A stretch of 64,000 bases of DNA from Monosporascus cannonballus (lineage: Eukaryota > Ascomycota > Sordariomycetes > Xylariales). The notes beneath the pieces were generated by a model, which was given only the letters and a program-made list of their open reading frames with translations, made no database searches and was not told where the DNA came from. Positions 45,987 to 57,676 of this stretch are shown here, piece by piece (the stretch's first letter is position 1; each line of letters begins with the position of its first letter). A program made the position numbers and the translations under genes. The stretch lies in the NCBI GenBank assembly GCA_004154925.1, contig QJNS01000011.1, positions 62,001 to 126,000 on the forward strand, written 5' to 3'.

Positions 45987-47957
45987 ATGACTTCATCTGT
46001 GTATTTCAAGTTCAAGTCTCAGAAGGAGCCCTCACGGGTCGAGTTTGATGGTACTGGCATTTCGGTCTTCGAACTCAAGCGTGACATTATTATCAAGAGC
46101 GGTCTTGGTGATGGAACAGACTTTGACCTCGCTATCTACTCGGAAGACAATACTGAAGGTAGGTTCCTACTTGATGACAGCCGCGATCTGCTTGCTAACC
46201 CTCTTGTAGAGTATGATGATGATACCACGATTATCCCCCGATCCACCACGGTGATCGCGCGACGGCTTCCCGCCTCAAAGCCGGGAGCCGGTCGAGCTGC
46301 CCGATATGTCTCGGGCAAGATGCCGGCGAGTGCTAAGAATTCGTCCCGAAGAGAGAACGCTGCCAAAGCCGTGAAGCCTGCTACGACTGGCCTTACGCAG
46401 ATGAGCGCAGCTTTAACAGAGGAAGAAAGAATGATGGCCATGTTCCAGGCCCAGTCTGATCAATGGAATGCTCAGCAGGAGGAGATGTCTCAGTATGTAT
46501 TCTCTACTATCAGAAAAGGGCCACATTGCTAACTACTACTTAGCCAAGCAGCTGTATACAAGCCTGGTGCCAAGAAGCCGGCCAACGTCCCGGATCATGA
46601 GCCTCCAGTCGGATACGTTTGCTATCGTTGTGGCCAGAAGGGTCACTGGATTCAAGTCTGCCCTACTAACGATAACCCCGAATTCGACAATCGCCCACGC
46701 GTCAAGCGCACTACTGGTATCCCCCGTTCGTTCTTGAAGACTGTGGACAAATCCGCACTCCAGCAGTCTGGAGCGGATGGCGAGGATGTGAAGCCTCCTG
46801 CCGGTGTGATGGTCAATGCAGACGGGGACTTCGTAATTGCAGAACCCGATAAAGCGTCGTGGGAGCAGTTTCAAGCCAAGACCAAGTCGTCAGCAGCCAC
46901 GCAGAAAGTGGCCTCTGCCGAGGACAAGGAACTCGAGGAGAAAGGGTTAATATGCTCCGTCGACAAGAGGATGTTCATAGAACCAATGAAGACACCGTGT
47001 TGTGAGAAGACGTATTGCAATGAATGCATAACCAATTCTCTCATTGAAAGCGACTTTGTCTGTCCCGGCTGTGGGACGGAAGGCGTTCTCATCGACGATT
47101 TGAAGCCAGATGACGAGACTTCCACCAAGATTCAGGATTATCTCAAGGACAAAGAGGTAGCCAAGACCAAGGACCGATCTCAAAGTCCTTCCTCAATCAG
47201 GACTGCTAAGTCACCATCCGAGAACCCTGCCGAGCGGAAAGAAGCAACGCCGGCAACTGAACCTACAACGAAATCGCCCTCGACAGCACCGGCAAAGGCA
47301 AAATCACCTACTACAGCTCTGGGAAAGACCAAGTCTCCGTCACCTACTTCGGCGGCGGTCAAGTCCCCCGCATCTGAGGAAGCAAAGAAACCAGGTGCAC
47401 CCGTTCCCCCGACTACGAACGGAACCCCCAAGCCCCAGGAGGCGGCGCCGAAAAAGCGGCCTGCTGATGAGTTGCTTGAGAACCCCAAGATCCCGAAGGC
47501 TCCAAAGGCCATGCAGCGGGCACAGGAAGCTAAGAGCATGCAGAACATGATGCAGCAGGGCATGAGCGGTATGGGTATGATGCCAGGCATGATGCCGTTT
47601 CCCATGAACAATATGAATGGTTTCGGCCAGCCCAACATGAACCAAATGATGAACCCCATGATGATGGGCATGAACCCTATGATGAACCCCATGATGGCCA
47701 TGAATGGTTTCAACCCGGCTGGTTTCCCCAGCATGAACGGTTTCGGGAACTTCGGTGGCATGGACGGTGGCGGCATGGCCAACATGAATGGAGGCGGGCC
47801 CAACGGATTCAACAAGAACAACCAGCAGCAGCCTTACAGATCAAACTTCACGCCCCAGAATAACGAGGACGATGCGTATTTCCGCAAGCCCGTCAACCCC
47901 GGCCGGCATCAGAACAAGCAGCGCAGGGTGCGGCCCAGCGATTACAGGGAGTTGTGA
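45987..47957 (+). CDS. mpe1: Mpe1/RBBP6-type subunit of the cleavage and polyadenylation factor
   Basis: CPF subunit needed for mRNA 3'-end cleavage and polyadenylation, nuclear. Exons 45987-46158, 46210-46492 and 46544-47957 give 622 residues. The domains in order are a DWNN ubiquitin-like domain from residue 1 (MTSSVYFKFKSQKEPSRVEF ... TTIIPRSTTVIARRL), a zinc knuckle at about 178-191 (CYRC-x4-H-x4-C, in VCYRCGQKGHWIQVC), a RING/U-box-type finger at about 287-330 (LICSVDKRMFIEPMKTPCCE ... FVCPGCGTEG), a Lys/Pro/Ser/Thr-rich linker and a Met/Asn-rich tail. Intron 1 is only 51 nt, a multiple of three with no in-frame stop, so retention would add 17 residues inside the DWNN domain. Intron 2 has GTATGT and CTAAC elements. 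Both joins recreate conserved sequence (EEYDDDTT; HQAAVYKPG). Confidence 0.94.
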
Positions 47958-49013
47958 GCACCAGCTGGCCCGCTGGCACTTGATCTATGCCACGTGCAGT
48001 GGCGTCAAAACCGTCCATTTCGTCCCATCGTTGTGGTGGGGGGCATATCTCGTCCCTCTTTATCTCCTCGCAATTGTACACTGCCACTTAAAAGCTCGCG
48101 ACATCGGATATTGCATCGCGCGGTCGGTCGGTTGGTTAGTCTATTATAGGCGTTGGTTGGCTGGTTTTGGTCTGGTTCTCAGAGGAAAGAGGGAGGCGGT
48201 CTTACGAGATAGGACACCATGAATTTCGTGTTAGGGCGTTTTAGGAGTTGAGGGGGGGGCGCATACCCACACTCGCGGCAACGGATTTGCGACGTGGATT
48301 ACGGGGGCTACGCGTTGAGGATGACGCGGATTGATCATTGTGTCTGGCTACGCCCATGAGCGCGAATACTGTGAGACGTGACGAGCCGTCTGTCGACTCC
48401 GTAGTACACTTATGAATACGGGAAGCGGGAGAGATCTCAACTCCAGCAAATGAAGTCACAATGACATTGCCAAATACTTGAGCCTTACTCTGGTTTATGT
48501 AAATGTGATTCATCTACGTATATCTTCTGAATGCTATTGCTGTGGTCATCGCCTTGTTCTTGTTCTCACTTCCTCGCCCCTTTCCATGCGTCTCATTGCG
48601 CATGTCTAAGCCGCTGAATATCTCAGCCTCCCCCCACCTTCCACTTCACGAGACGCTTAGCACTCCGCTCCCCCCGATGACAATAGTAACGCCGTCCCCT
48701 TGTGCATTGAAATGGCTAGAACTTAGAGATGTCCTGCAACATACGTGAGCACATTTTCGGGCGAAAACACGATATATCAACTTTTTTCTTTTAAAAAAAA
48801 AAATCTTCTCCTTTCATTATTCGCTTACCCAGACGTAACCTCTGTGTCTATTCTACACTTGGTATCATGCCCGCGGTTCACACCAACTCAGCAGGCTGCC
48901 GGCCAGCGAAAAGGCCTTGTTTGACCCCGGCTCACGTAGCATGTACACCCCTCCCCCCTCCTGGTTAGGCCCCGTAATAGATACGTACATCTAACGGCTC
49001 GAGACCCGACGAT
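47958..49013. other. Convergent 3' regions of mpe1 and get3
   Basis: No gene is seen. It contains an A-rich run (about 48795-48804) and pyrimidine-rich stretches. Small open frames at 48241-48513 and 48542-48748 have no recognisable features. Confidence 0.5.
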
Positions 49014-50147
49014 CTACTCGGGGGGCACGTAGGGCTTGACGAGCATCTCGCTGAAGCGCTCGAGCTTCTCCTTGCCGCGGACCTCTTCGGTGAGCAGGGG
49101 CATGCGGACGACGTTGAACTCGTCGTAGAGCTCCTCGATCTGGTCGAGGTACTTGCGCTGCATGCGGCGGCGGGCATTGCACTGCTCGCAGGCGTTGTCC
49201 TTTCCCGGGAAGAGCAGCTGGTTGACGACGATGCAGTGCGTGTCGATGCCGTAAGAGGCGAGCTCCTGGATCATGCGCTCCGTCTCGTAGAGCGACAGGA
49301 ACTCGGCGATGCACACGCACACGAACGTCGTCAGCGACTCGTCCTTGAACTGCGCGTTCACCTCCGAGATGGTCGCGCGCAGCGACTCGAGCTTCTCCAT
49401 CATCTCGTTCAGGTTCTGGCCGTTGGGCAGCGTGCCCTGGCTCCCCAGGAACCCGTTCAGCAGGGGCCCGTACTGCGACGACAGCTGCGACACCTTGGCC
49501 AGCGCCTTCTCGAGCACCGACGGGAACTGCAGGAACCGCAGCGTGTGGCCCGTCGGCGCCGTGTCAAATATGATGGTCTCGTACGAGAGCGACTTGACCT
49601 GTTTCAGGACCTCGGCGAACGACATGGCCTCGTCTATGCCGGGGATCTAGCGGCGCACATATAACCCCTAGGTCAGCCCCAGCCCAAGCCACTCTCGAAG
49701 AACGGTTACACATCGCGCCAAGCGGAGGAAGGGGGGCGGGGAAGAGGAACTCACCGCAAAAGCCAGGTCCTGCATCATGCCGCTCATGCCACCCATGGCG
49801 TCGCCGGCGCCGCTCTCGTCGCCCTGGCCGGCCAGCAGGTCCTGGATGCTACCGTTGGGGTCGATCTCCATAGCGCTGAGGTTGTCGAAGCCGTCGACGA
49901 GGCGGGCCTCCTTGCCGAACTTCTGGGAGAAGGCGTCGGACAGGTTGTGGGCGGGATCCGTCGAGATGAGCAGCACAGACCTCCGCACCTTGGCCAGCTG
50001 GATCGCCAGCGAGCAGCTCGTCGTCGTCTTGCCCACGCCGCCCTTGCCGCCCACGAAGATCCACCGCAGCGTCCGCTGGTCCAGGATCGACTGCAGCGTC
50101 GGCTCCATCTGGTCCGCGTCGTCCGCGTTTATCACCGCTGAAGACAT
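49014..50147 (-). CDS. get3: Get3/ArsA-type ATPase for tail-anchored protein insertion
   Basis: Cytosolic dimeric ATPase that receives tail-anchored proteins and delivers them to the ER membrane via Get1/Get2. Exons 50147-49755 and 49646-49014 (donor GTGAGT, acceptor GCTAG) give 341 residues, the usual length. Visible elements are the deviant P-loop [12 protein letters not shown] (33-44), switch [18 protein letters not shown], switch [17 protein letters not shown] (about 159-173), the Met-rich [13 protein letters not shown] of the client-binding groove, and the dimer zinc motif C284-x2-C287 ([13 protein letters not shown]). The protein ends [15 protein letters not shown]. Splicing joins LAFA to [13 protein letters not shown], as in other fungi. 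Confidence 0.97.
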
Positions 50148-52405
50148 GGTTGTCTTCTTTATGTTTCTCTCGAGGTTCGCTCGCCGGCGCTGAGACGTGG
50201 CGAGGTGGCGCTTTGGACTTGGGTGCTGATGTAGCCTTCCGAGGTTGGCTCCTTTATATGGCGGGCTAAGTCACCGTGGCGAAGCCGTGCGCGGGCGAGG
50301 AGTAGTAGTGAGAAGTTCGAGACAGCCTGCGAATACTACAGCATAGGGAATAATGGTACATAAAATGTCGAGGTTCTTTCGCGATCTGCTGAGGCGAATG
50401 CGATGCGTTGTCTATGGATATTCATGGAATTCTTTAGTACCATGGTTAGGTACGTACAGGATCTGATGCTCATGACCCGCCATATTCCATCTTAATGTTT
50501 AGGTACATGCGTACTTACACCTCAGCTCGTGGGGCGTTAAGCCAAGATACCTGGGATTCGGAATTAGTCTAGCTATCTTATCTTATCAACCGGCGATTAT
50601 CTTATCACCCCGCCATGGGGAAGAAGTGTAAAATCACCTGGGAAGTCGCCGAGGAAGTCACCGTTGTAGGCACGAGTTCTATCCAGTACGTGCATATACC
50701 TAAGCTATGTACCCGTCTGCAATACTCATCTCCTGTGAAGGAGTACAAATAGATGTGAATATATAACGATACTTTGGGGCCATATAGGTAGGTAGGCAAG
50801 GGATGTGCTGGTAGGGTATAAAGATTCCGGGTGGCTCGAGGAGGAAACCTTCCAATCTTTCGACCGTAAGTTTACAGCCATCCGGGAAGTCATAGGACAA
50901 CGACAAACTTGCTGCAAAAAAAGGGCTATTATGAACTGTGTGAAGGGTCAGCTCCGATCTCTATGGATCAGATATAGAACCAAGCTATTACTCTTCCTTA
51001 CTTCCTTTATTAAGCGATCACTGATTGTGATAACTGCTTGAGAAACAAGTGTTTAAGCCTACTTAAGAGTTTAACATCGCTAGTTAGCTTAACAGTAGCT
51101 GGAAGAGTCGTCGATGAGGGCGCATTGGATTCTTTTGCCCTGATTGTTCGGACCTGTTCCTCGGTCCATTTGTCAGAATGAACTGTTGTACTGAGAAGGA
51201 TGACTGGAACAAAGAGAATTCTCGAATGCTCTCTGACTGGACCATATGTTGCTTGAGGGGAACCTACTGGCCAGGGCTACATTGGAAGGCTATTGGCATT
51301 GATGCCGGAGAGTCTGGGGCCAGCAACCAATCTTTCTGTCTTTAAGAAGACAACGTTCCACTACAGGTACGGAAAGATAATGATCACATGTGATAGGGGC
51401 ATATCTGAGGCCATGACCCTCTTTGGGGTGCATATCTCGAAGGTGTCTATGCCGCTGAGACTTATGCAATGGAGTTATTGTGTTACAGATCGTAGCGTCC
51501 GGATTTACTGTATATGTATTCCCTCTTCTTCATCCTCGGCATAATCCCCCGAACTGTTTCAAAGGCAGTCTCCTCGGGAGGTCATTATCGATCCCCTTCT
51601 AAAGTCGAGTGTTGGTTTATAGTCGATTATACTAGAAGTTCATACACCTTTATTAGACGTGTACACCTGAAGCCTCTTCGGCTTACCGGCATCATGAACT
51701 TGAGCGCTAGCTGGCATGTAGATGACCCTCTGCGGAAGGGGGGCTGCGTTACCAGGTAAGTATCCTCCCAATTATGAGAAGGCTTCTCGTCAGTTTTTAT
51801 ACTCTTAAACCAACATCGCAAACCAATATCGGAATCTCATCACTCATTTATGTCTGTATGAGCTGTATCTTGACTAGGCCCTATGATTCATATAAGGCAA
51901 AGAGCTAACCTCTCTATCATGCCCCATGTACCCGTTCGAAAAAGCTTTGAAGCCGCCTAACTTGAGTTGAGGGTCGTAAATCTGTAATGCTGCTGGGCTA
52001 CCTACAGATCTGCCCTGTGATAGGTACTTAAGCTCGTTAGCACTCTGCAACCGCCGGACCGGGCATTTTAAGGTTTAGGAATTTTGAGCAAATGAGAACT
52101 CGACGTCGCACGAAGCCGCAAGCGGGGTCAGAAAGCGCAAGCTTTAACCGCCACCAGTCCTACAACTCTGCAGATACGGCCCCTGGAGCCCTGCTAGGAA
52201 CAACAGCTTTCGTTTTATTAATTCAAACTGAGGAAATTACGAGCCGTTAGAGACACATACACCAGGAGTAATACAGTACGGGTTTAATCGATTCCACTGC
52301 GGTACTAGTGTCTCACTCGTCTTTTACTGTTGAATTCCTCTACCCCAACTCGTATCTCCGAACTTCGGAGCCGCAGCGACCGAATTCGCCGTAACATCAT
52401 TGTAA
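50148..52405. other. Divergent spacer between get3 and the MFS transporter
   Basis: More than 2 kb in which I see no gene. Frames at 51293-51544 and 51514-51759 are short and not domain-like. The stretch near 50460-50600 is rich in TAGGTA/TACCTA words that recur in other spacers of this window. Confidence 0.5.
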
Positions 52406-54648
52406 ATGCGGCAGCGCACGCATGAGACTGTTGAATACGATGACCTTGATCCTTTGAACGTTGACGGGTCTGGTTCTGAGAAAAAAATTCTTGGCGTTGA
52501 TCCCATCCATCGGGATGAGAATGGCCAAGATGCAGCTTTTACTACTGGTCGTACCGGAATCCTAAACCATGGTGATTCCGCCCCAAGGCCACCGGATTCC
52601 AGACCCGAGTGGAGATTGGACGGCGCTGAATCGCCTAAGGAAGCCGTATCGTGGAGAGATATGCCTAGGAAGACCCAGTTAGTGGCCATCGTATTAGCCC
52701 GTCTCAGCGAGCCCTTGGCTCAGACGTCTCTCCAGGTAAGTCATCTCATTCAGAAAGCAGGAGGGCTCTTTGAGATAGAGCCTTGCATGGTCCGTGAGCC
52801 AGAATCACCGTATTCAGACAGGTGGCTGTGTATCGCCGTTACCAGGGGCTGGTACTAGGAATAAGTGAAAGGCGGATAAATCACAGCTTGGCTGCTCCCT
52901 ACTCCCACTGCCTCTATCCAAGCCCGGATTACTGCGCAAAAGTCTTACTCATAACGTTGCGCAGTCCTATGTGTTCTATCAGCTGAAGTGGTTTGATCCT
53001 AATCTGCCTGATTCGGTGATTTCGGGTCAAGCCGGTGTCCTCAACGCCAGTTTCACAGCAGCACAACTTTTCACCGCCCTGATATGGGGTCGGGTTGCAG
53101 ATTCACCTGGGTTTGGTCGGAAGACTGTGATTCTAATAGGGCTACTCGGCACCTGTAAGCGTTCTTATGGTTTGGCGAGCGATAAGATGCATAGCTAATC
53201 GGAGACAGTCTTATCATGCATCGGCTTCGGGTTCTCCACGTCCTTCTACCAGGCCCTTTTCTTCAGGTGTCTGGGCGGAGCGACAAATGGAAATGTTGGC
53301 GTTTTAAGGACAATGTAAGAATAAATGAACACGGGCAACTCTTTGCTCTCGCTAACCTCACCTACCATGGCAGGATCAGTGAAACCGTCCGGGAAAAGAA
53401 ATATCAGGCACGCGCCTTCGTTCTGCTGCCAATGTGCTTTAACATTGGTGTGATCATCGGCCCTATCCTAGGTGGTCTCCTATCCGATCCTGCCGGCTCG
53501 TACCCTGGTATGTTCAGGAATGTTGATTTTGTCCGTAAATTCCCTTACGCCATGCCGAATATCATCAGTGCTATTTTCCTATGCTTCTCATTCATCGCGG
53601 TCTGGATGCTCTTGGAAGAGGTATGTATTTTTTTTCCGCTTTCTTGCTCACATGTTGAAACGCCGCTCACTATTTGCAGACACATGATGCTCTGTCAAAC
53701 AGACGAGACCACGGCATCCTGTTAGGATGGAAGATCAGAAACTTTTTCAGAAGGCGTAAGGAGTCGATAGCGTACACCCCTCTACACTCGAGAGACACAA
53801 ACATAAGTACAGACGTCGAGATGTCACCGGTGACTCCACAGCGCTTGGTTGAGGGCACGTTGCTGCTGCCCCAGAAAGGTGGCAGCCGACGCCGCTACAC
53901 CGCTAAATTACCTTTTCGCAGGATTTTTACCTTCAATGTTGTCATGACATTTGTGGCGCATTTCTTCTTAGCCTTCGGCCTCGGGACATTCAATTCCCTC
54001 TGGGCTGTCTTCCTGTCAACGCCGGTATTCAACCCGAAGAAGCCAAAACCTCTGGGGTTTGTTCCGCGGCCTCCTTTGGCCTTCACTGGGGGCCTGGGGC
54101 TACCACCCCAGAAGGTCGGCGGTGCGATGGCTTTACTTGGCGTCATCGGGATTGTACTTCAACTGTTCCTTTACCCAAAACTATCGGCGCGGCTAGGCAC
54201 GCTACGCTCGTACCGGATGTTTATCTTCTGCTTCCCCATAGCGTATACGCTCATGCCGTATCTCTCACTCGTGCCGTCGACCACACCACCCCCCAACGAG
54301 AAGACCGGACCCTGGATGTGGATCGCGGTCGTGTGTCTCCTGTCTATCCAGGTGGTTGGCCGAACATTCGCATTGCCAGCCCAAACCATCCTAGTCAACA
54401 ACTGCTCACCTCATCCCAGTGTACTAGGGACTGTCCATGGCTTCGGAGTTAGCGTTAACAGTTTCGCCCGAACTATCGGGCCGATCTTGTGTGGATGGCT
54501 CTATGGTATCGGGCTGAGCCGTGGCTGTGTTGGTGCCGTGTTTTGGGGCTTGGCCGGAGTAGCGCTCTGTGGATGGGCGGCGAGCTTCTGGTTGAAGGAG
54601 GGCAACGGTCACGAAATATGGTTAGAAGGGGACGACGAAGTCGAATAG
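52406..54648 (+). CDS. Major facilitator superfamily transporter
   Basis: Five exons (52406-52735, 52965-53154, 53209-53314, 53374-53620, 53680-54648) encode 613 residues. A hydrophilic N-terminal region of about 95 residues precedes TM1 (PRKTQLVAIVLARLSEPLA). After the first intron come SYVFYQLKWFDPNLPDSVIS and the MFS loop-2/3 motif GRVADSPGFGRKTVILIG. The spliced exon 3-4 region reads FRCLGGATNGNVGVLRTM-ISE, a conserved block of this fungal group, followed by FNIGVIIGPILGGLLSD. A long cytosolic loop separates the halves. The second half has PFRRIFTFNVVMTFVAHFFL, PPQKVGGAMALLGVIGI and NNCSPHPSVLGTVHGFGVSV. It resembles the ZIFL/YCR023C-like H+-coupled family; substrate unknown. All five exons keep phase and each junction restores family sequence. 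Confidence 0.92.
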
Positions 54649-54845
54649 GGGTAAGGGGCTACGGAACAAAAACGAAGAACACGATGCGAACTGAATGTAG
54701 GCCCATTACTACAAAGACAAAGATTTAGAATACGACCGAGGAAAACATAGTGCTGCTATATTGGAATAGATGCTGTCGCGAGTGCATCGTCAACGGATAC
54801 CAAGAGGTTTTACGCCTATTCCAGAATTATGATCCCCTATAACAC

Positions 54846-55055
54846 TCAACGCCTGAGAATGGAAACTTGTAGAGACGCAGCCTGAGAGTGTTGCGATCCG
54901 TGGATGTGATCCCGCGAGTCGGCGCAACTGCGCGGAAGGATGAGGATCTGTGAGTCCTCCTCGCAACCCACGCGCGGATTCTTGCACAGCTTATCGAGCC
55001 AGATACCGGCTGCCCTGCAGCCACAGACGAACGCTGGGACGGTGTAGTTGCACAT
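54846..55055 (-). CDS. Possible small Cys-containing protein, uncertain
   Basis: A 69-codon frame starts MCNYTVPAFVCGCRAAGIWL and continues with KLCKNPRVGCEEDSQ and a further Cys; there are six Cys in the first 46 residues. The MCxY...xCGC beginning is common among small cytosolic Cys-rich fungal proteins of unknown role. The remaining residues are unremarkable, there is no signal peptide and there are no neighbours to support it, so it may be chance. Confidence 0.28.
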   Translation of the reverse strand: MCNYTVPAFVCGCRAAGIWLDKLCKNPRVGCEEDSQILILPRSCADSRDHIHGSQHSQAASLQVSILRR

Positions 55056-55417
55056 TCTTCTGTTGCTTGGCTTTCTGCTTTGAGTGTAGCAGCTTTAGTG
55101 GAGATCAATCGAAGTGTGGGGTGAGCGCCGAATCTGATTTATTTGGGTCGGGATAGTTGCTTAGAGGTTTCTTGAAGAGACTGGATTCAAGGTGACGAGG
55201 GCACATCGTCACATTACCATGGGGTTTATACTGGCCACATGTACTTTTCATGTCGAGATTGGACTGCGGAGGTTTTTGTCACCTTCACAATGCCTTACAG
55301 CCTCGTAAAGGGCGATTGGTTGACTGACCTCTGTGGTTTCCTCTGGTGGCTTCGTGTCGCAATGCGGCGTCACATCATTGATATCCTGTAGATAGGAGTA
55401 CCTAGGCAGGATGCGGA

Positions 55418-55624
55418 ATGTCCACAGGGGAGTGCCGCGTTATACATGCGGCCATCTTTTACTCAGGTAGTCGCAATGGCTTTGACTTTGACGCCAGCTA
55501 CAATCTTTCGCTAGAAGGGGATAGCTATAACGGGAGGGAAGGCGAGATTGTATTCCTGAGAGGCGCCCCCGCGTTCAATTACGGAGATTACGAGCCGCTC
55601 CCAAGGATTCTTCTTCTGCGGTAA
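55418..55624 (+). CDS. Possible short exon or gene remnant
   Basis: A 68-codon frame contains SGSRNGFDFDASYNLSLEGD and REGEIVFLRGAPAFNYGDYE, a composition that looks coding. A GTAAGT donor sits at its very end, so it could be one exon of a gene whose other exons I cannot find, or a relic. No family is recognised. Confidence 0.22.
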   Translation: MSTGECRVIHAAIFYSGSRNGFDFDASYNLSLEGDSYNGREGEIVFLRGAPAFNYGDYEPLPRILLLR

Positions 55625-55785
55625 GTCGAGCCCGCTGGCCTTGTTAAAGCCGGAACACTATGAGCCTTCATATGGCAGTGTCATGGCCGCCGAACATTAT
55701 ACTTTACGGTGCATCAATGGCCCAAATCTGCAAGCGAAGTAATCCGCCGTGTTCCTTGGGGGGAGTCGAAATGCTCCGGGTTCTA

Positions 55786-56140
55786 GCTCGGAGGGAGTAG
55801 AGAAAAGCTCCCGGTGAGCTCAACCACATCTTTATTAAAATTAGACGGCCCAAGCGTCGGAAAAATTATAATGTCTAGTAAGAGCATTTGCTGAGCAAAT
55901 GCTACATAGTTGATAATAAAGAAATTCTTCCTTTTTTTTTTAAAAAAAAAGATTTGCTAAGCATATGCTACGCAATTGTTGCATAGTTAATAATAATTTT
56001 TTAAACTGTATTTGTTAAGCAATTGCGACGTATCGGATTAATTTTTAAAAAATAAGCTTGGCGTTTTCTACTTCCTCCGAGCTTGCTGCTGCGCCACGTT
56101 CGTTCTACTCCCCCGGAACTTTTCTCTACTCCCTCCGAGC
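55786..56140. mobile_element. MITE with 26-bp terminal inverted repeats and TA flanks
   Basis: The left end, 55786-55811, begins GCTCGGAGGGAGTAGAG; the right end, 56115-56140, is its reverse complement with one mismatch in 26 positions. TA dinucleotides flank the element at 55784-55785 and 56141-56142, as expected for a Tc1/mariner-type target duplication. The 355-bp element has no coding capacity. Its core is AT-rich and contains a perfect 10-bp palindrome AGCATTTGCT-G-AGCAAATGCT at 55883-55903, two further variants of that motif, and a T10A9 tract at about 55932-55950. It is a non-autonomous element; no transposase source is in the window. Confidence 0.85.
55883..55903. repeat. Perfect palindrome inside the MITE
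   Basis: Ten-base arms AGCATTTGCT/AGCAAATGCT with a 1-base centre. Variant copies follow at about 55951-55975 (ATTTGCTAAGCATATGCTACG) and 56008-56030 (TTTGTTAAGCAATTGCGACG), each followed or preceded by a TAGTTGATAATAA/TAGTTAATAATAA word, so the core is built from a repeated ~65-bp unit. Confidence 0.7.
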
Positions 56141-56142
56141 TA

Positions 56143-56725
56143 GGTAACCGAAATGCTCAAGGCAACGATAACGGTCCAGGCGGAACATGGTCAGGGGGTC
56201 CGTACTTAATACCAGGCTCTTGGGGCGCCCCCACCTAAAGAACCCTTCTAGACGTGCGTGGGGTCACCATGTAATTAGCACTCATCTCGGCAAGCTTCTA
56301 GCGCATTTCGCTGCACGGATCTAGGCACTATACCCGGGAGTACCGGGTGGTACGCGTTGAGAAGCGTCCGCTCGGGTCTCCCGAGCTGCTCGTATTAATG
56401 GTTTTGATATATGGGTTATATACGAAGTAGAAAAGGTCCTGATATATTCACCCTGTCCCCTTCATTCTCAAGTTGGTCTTCGACATATTTTAGTTCAGGA
56501 CTCGAAACACTGTTGACACGCTCCTGCGTGTCTCCAGGTTGTCTCCAGCTTGCACCTTCTGGAGACGGATTGTTGACGTCTCCAAGGCTTCTCGAAGACG
56601 TCATGACTGGAGACCATTCTTGATGTACATGAGCGAACGGTAAATCGCCGAGATATCCTTTCTCTCTGATATATTACCAATTTACAGGGATTTGCTCTAC
56701 CGACTCCTCTCATTTAGAAATCAGC
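56143..56725. other. Intergenic region, nothing recognised
   Basis: Short frames only. The last part contains a GTCTCCAGG/CTGGAGAC-like set of words (about 56520-56620) of unknown significance. Confidence 0.4.
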
Positions 56726-57676
56726 ATGGCTCCTAAGAGAGGCACTAAGATGTCATTCGACGAGTCGGGGCTGGAGCAGTCGACTAGGCCCCCTGAACAG
56801 ACGAGACTCTCCTTGGGTAAGAGTGGTATTCGAACCTCGCTTCCTATGCCACCAGCCTCGAGCCCTCCTTAGAATAAACAAGAAACTCCGGCCACAAAAG
56901 CCTAAAAGCCAGCCGTGTAGTAGGCAGCGGGTTGAAACCCACCAGCGAAGAAAGCACCCATTACCGGTGAGATCTTAAAGGATGCCATTAAAGCGGTTGA
57001 CAAACTATTCAACCACCTTATGAAGAAATACAAACCTAACCCTACTGGATGGAGCGGCGTAGTGAGTTTACCCTGGTATATAAGGATGAAGTGCGTAAGA
57101 CGGGACTAGCATACCTTTCCAAGACGGCTGATGACTTTGCTGAGGTGATGTCTCAGCAACTGCCGCTGGTGAAAAAGTTGAAAGGGGAATCTGCCTCGGC
57201 GGCTTTCAGCCTTCTGTTGTATACGGGCGACCACGCTTATGGCGACCTAGAGGCATGTTGCAAGTCTGGTGGCTTCGGTCACATCGGCGCGCCGTACAAG
57301 GCCATGGACCGCATGCTGGTGGAGCTGATCACGGCCCCGCGGGCAGAAGCACAAGCCGTGGACGAGGGCGACCCCGGCACCCCCGCGGTTGGTGGCTCTG
57401 TGGTGAAGCCTTCTACCGCTGACGCCGGCCACCAGGAGAAGATGATTCGGGATGCCTCGGGAGGAAGCATCCGAATACGCGGCAGCAGGGAGAGCTAGAC
57501 CGCGCGCGCCGAGATGACTTGGAGACCATGTTCGAGCTGCGAAAGGAGAGGAGTCAACTCAGGACGGGGCCGGCAACGCGTTGAACGACCTCGCGGAGAC
57601 TAGAAGCCGTATCGAGGACTACGGGATTGGTTTCCATTTCATCCGCGAGAGTATTGGAGTGTTGAACTCTATGTAA
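56726..57676 (+). pseudogene. Decayed gene of unknown family, stops look RIP-like
   Basis: From the ATG at 56726 the frame reads MAPKRGTKMSFDESGLEQST and stays meaningful to PAKKAPITGEILKDAIKAVD and KLFNHLMKKYKPNPTGW (to about 57050), but it is interrupted between 56870 and 56940 by TAG, TAA, TAG, TAG and TGA. All five can arise by one C-to-T change from Gln or Arg codons. The reading then shifts to a 149-codon frame with SEFTLVYKDEVRKTGLAYLS and ADDFAEVMSQQLPLVKKL, shifts again to a charged helix (GELDRARRDDLETMFELRKE), and again to ALNDLAETRSRIEDYGIGFH ending at a stop at 57676. The original product was a hydrophilic, partly coiled-coil protein. I do not recognise the family. Introns could explain some frame changes but not the stops. 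Confidence 0.55.

Larger units (their letters stand above)
54649..55782. other. Intergenic region with two small doubtful frames
   Basis: Apart from the two low-confidence small frames listed separately (54846-55055 and 55418-55624) nothing is recognised. Confidence 0.4.

Noticed and set aside
47180..47821. 213-codon minus-strand frame inside mpe1
   Set aside because: Antisense to the Met/Asn-rich tail; the hydrophobic Met/Phe/Gly composition is the complement of repeated ATG/AAC codons.
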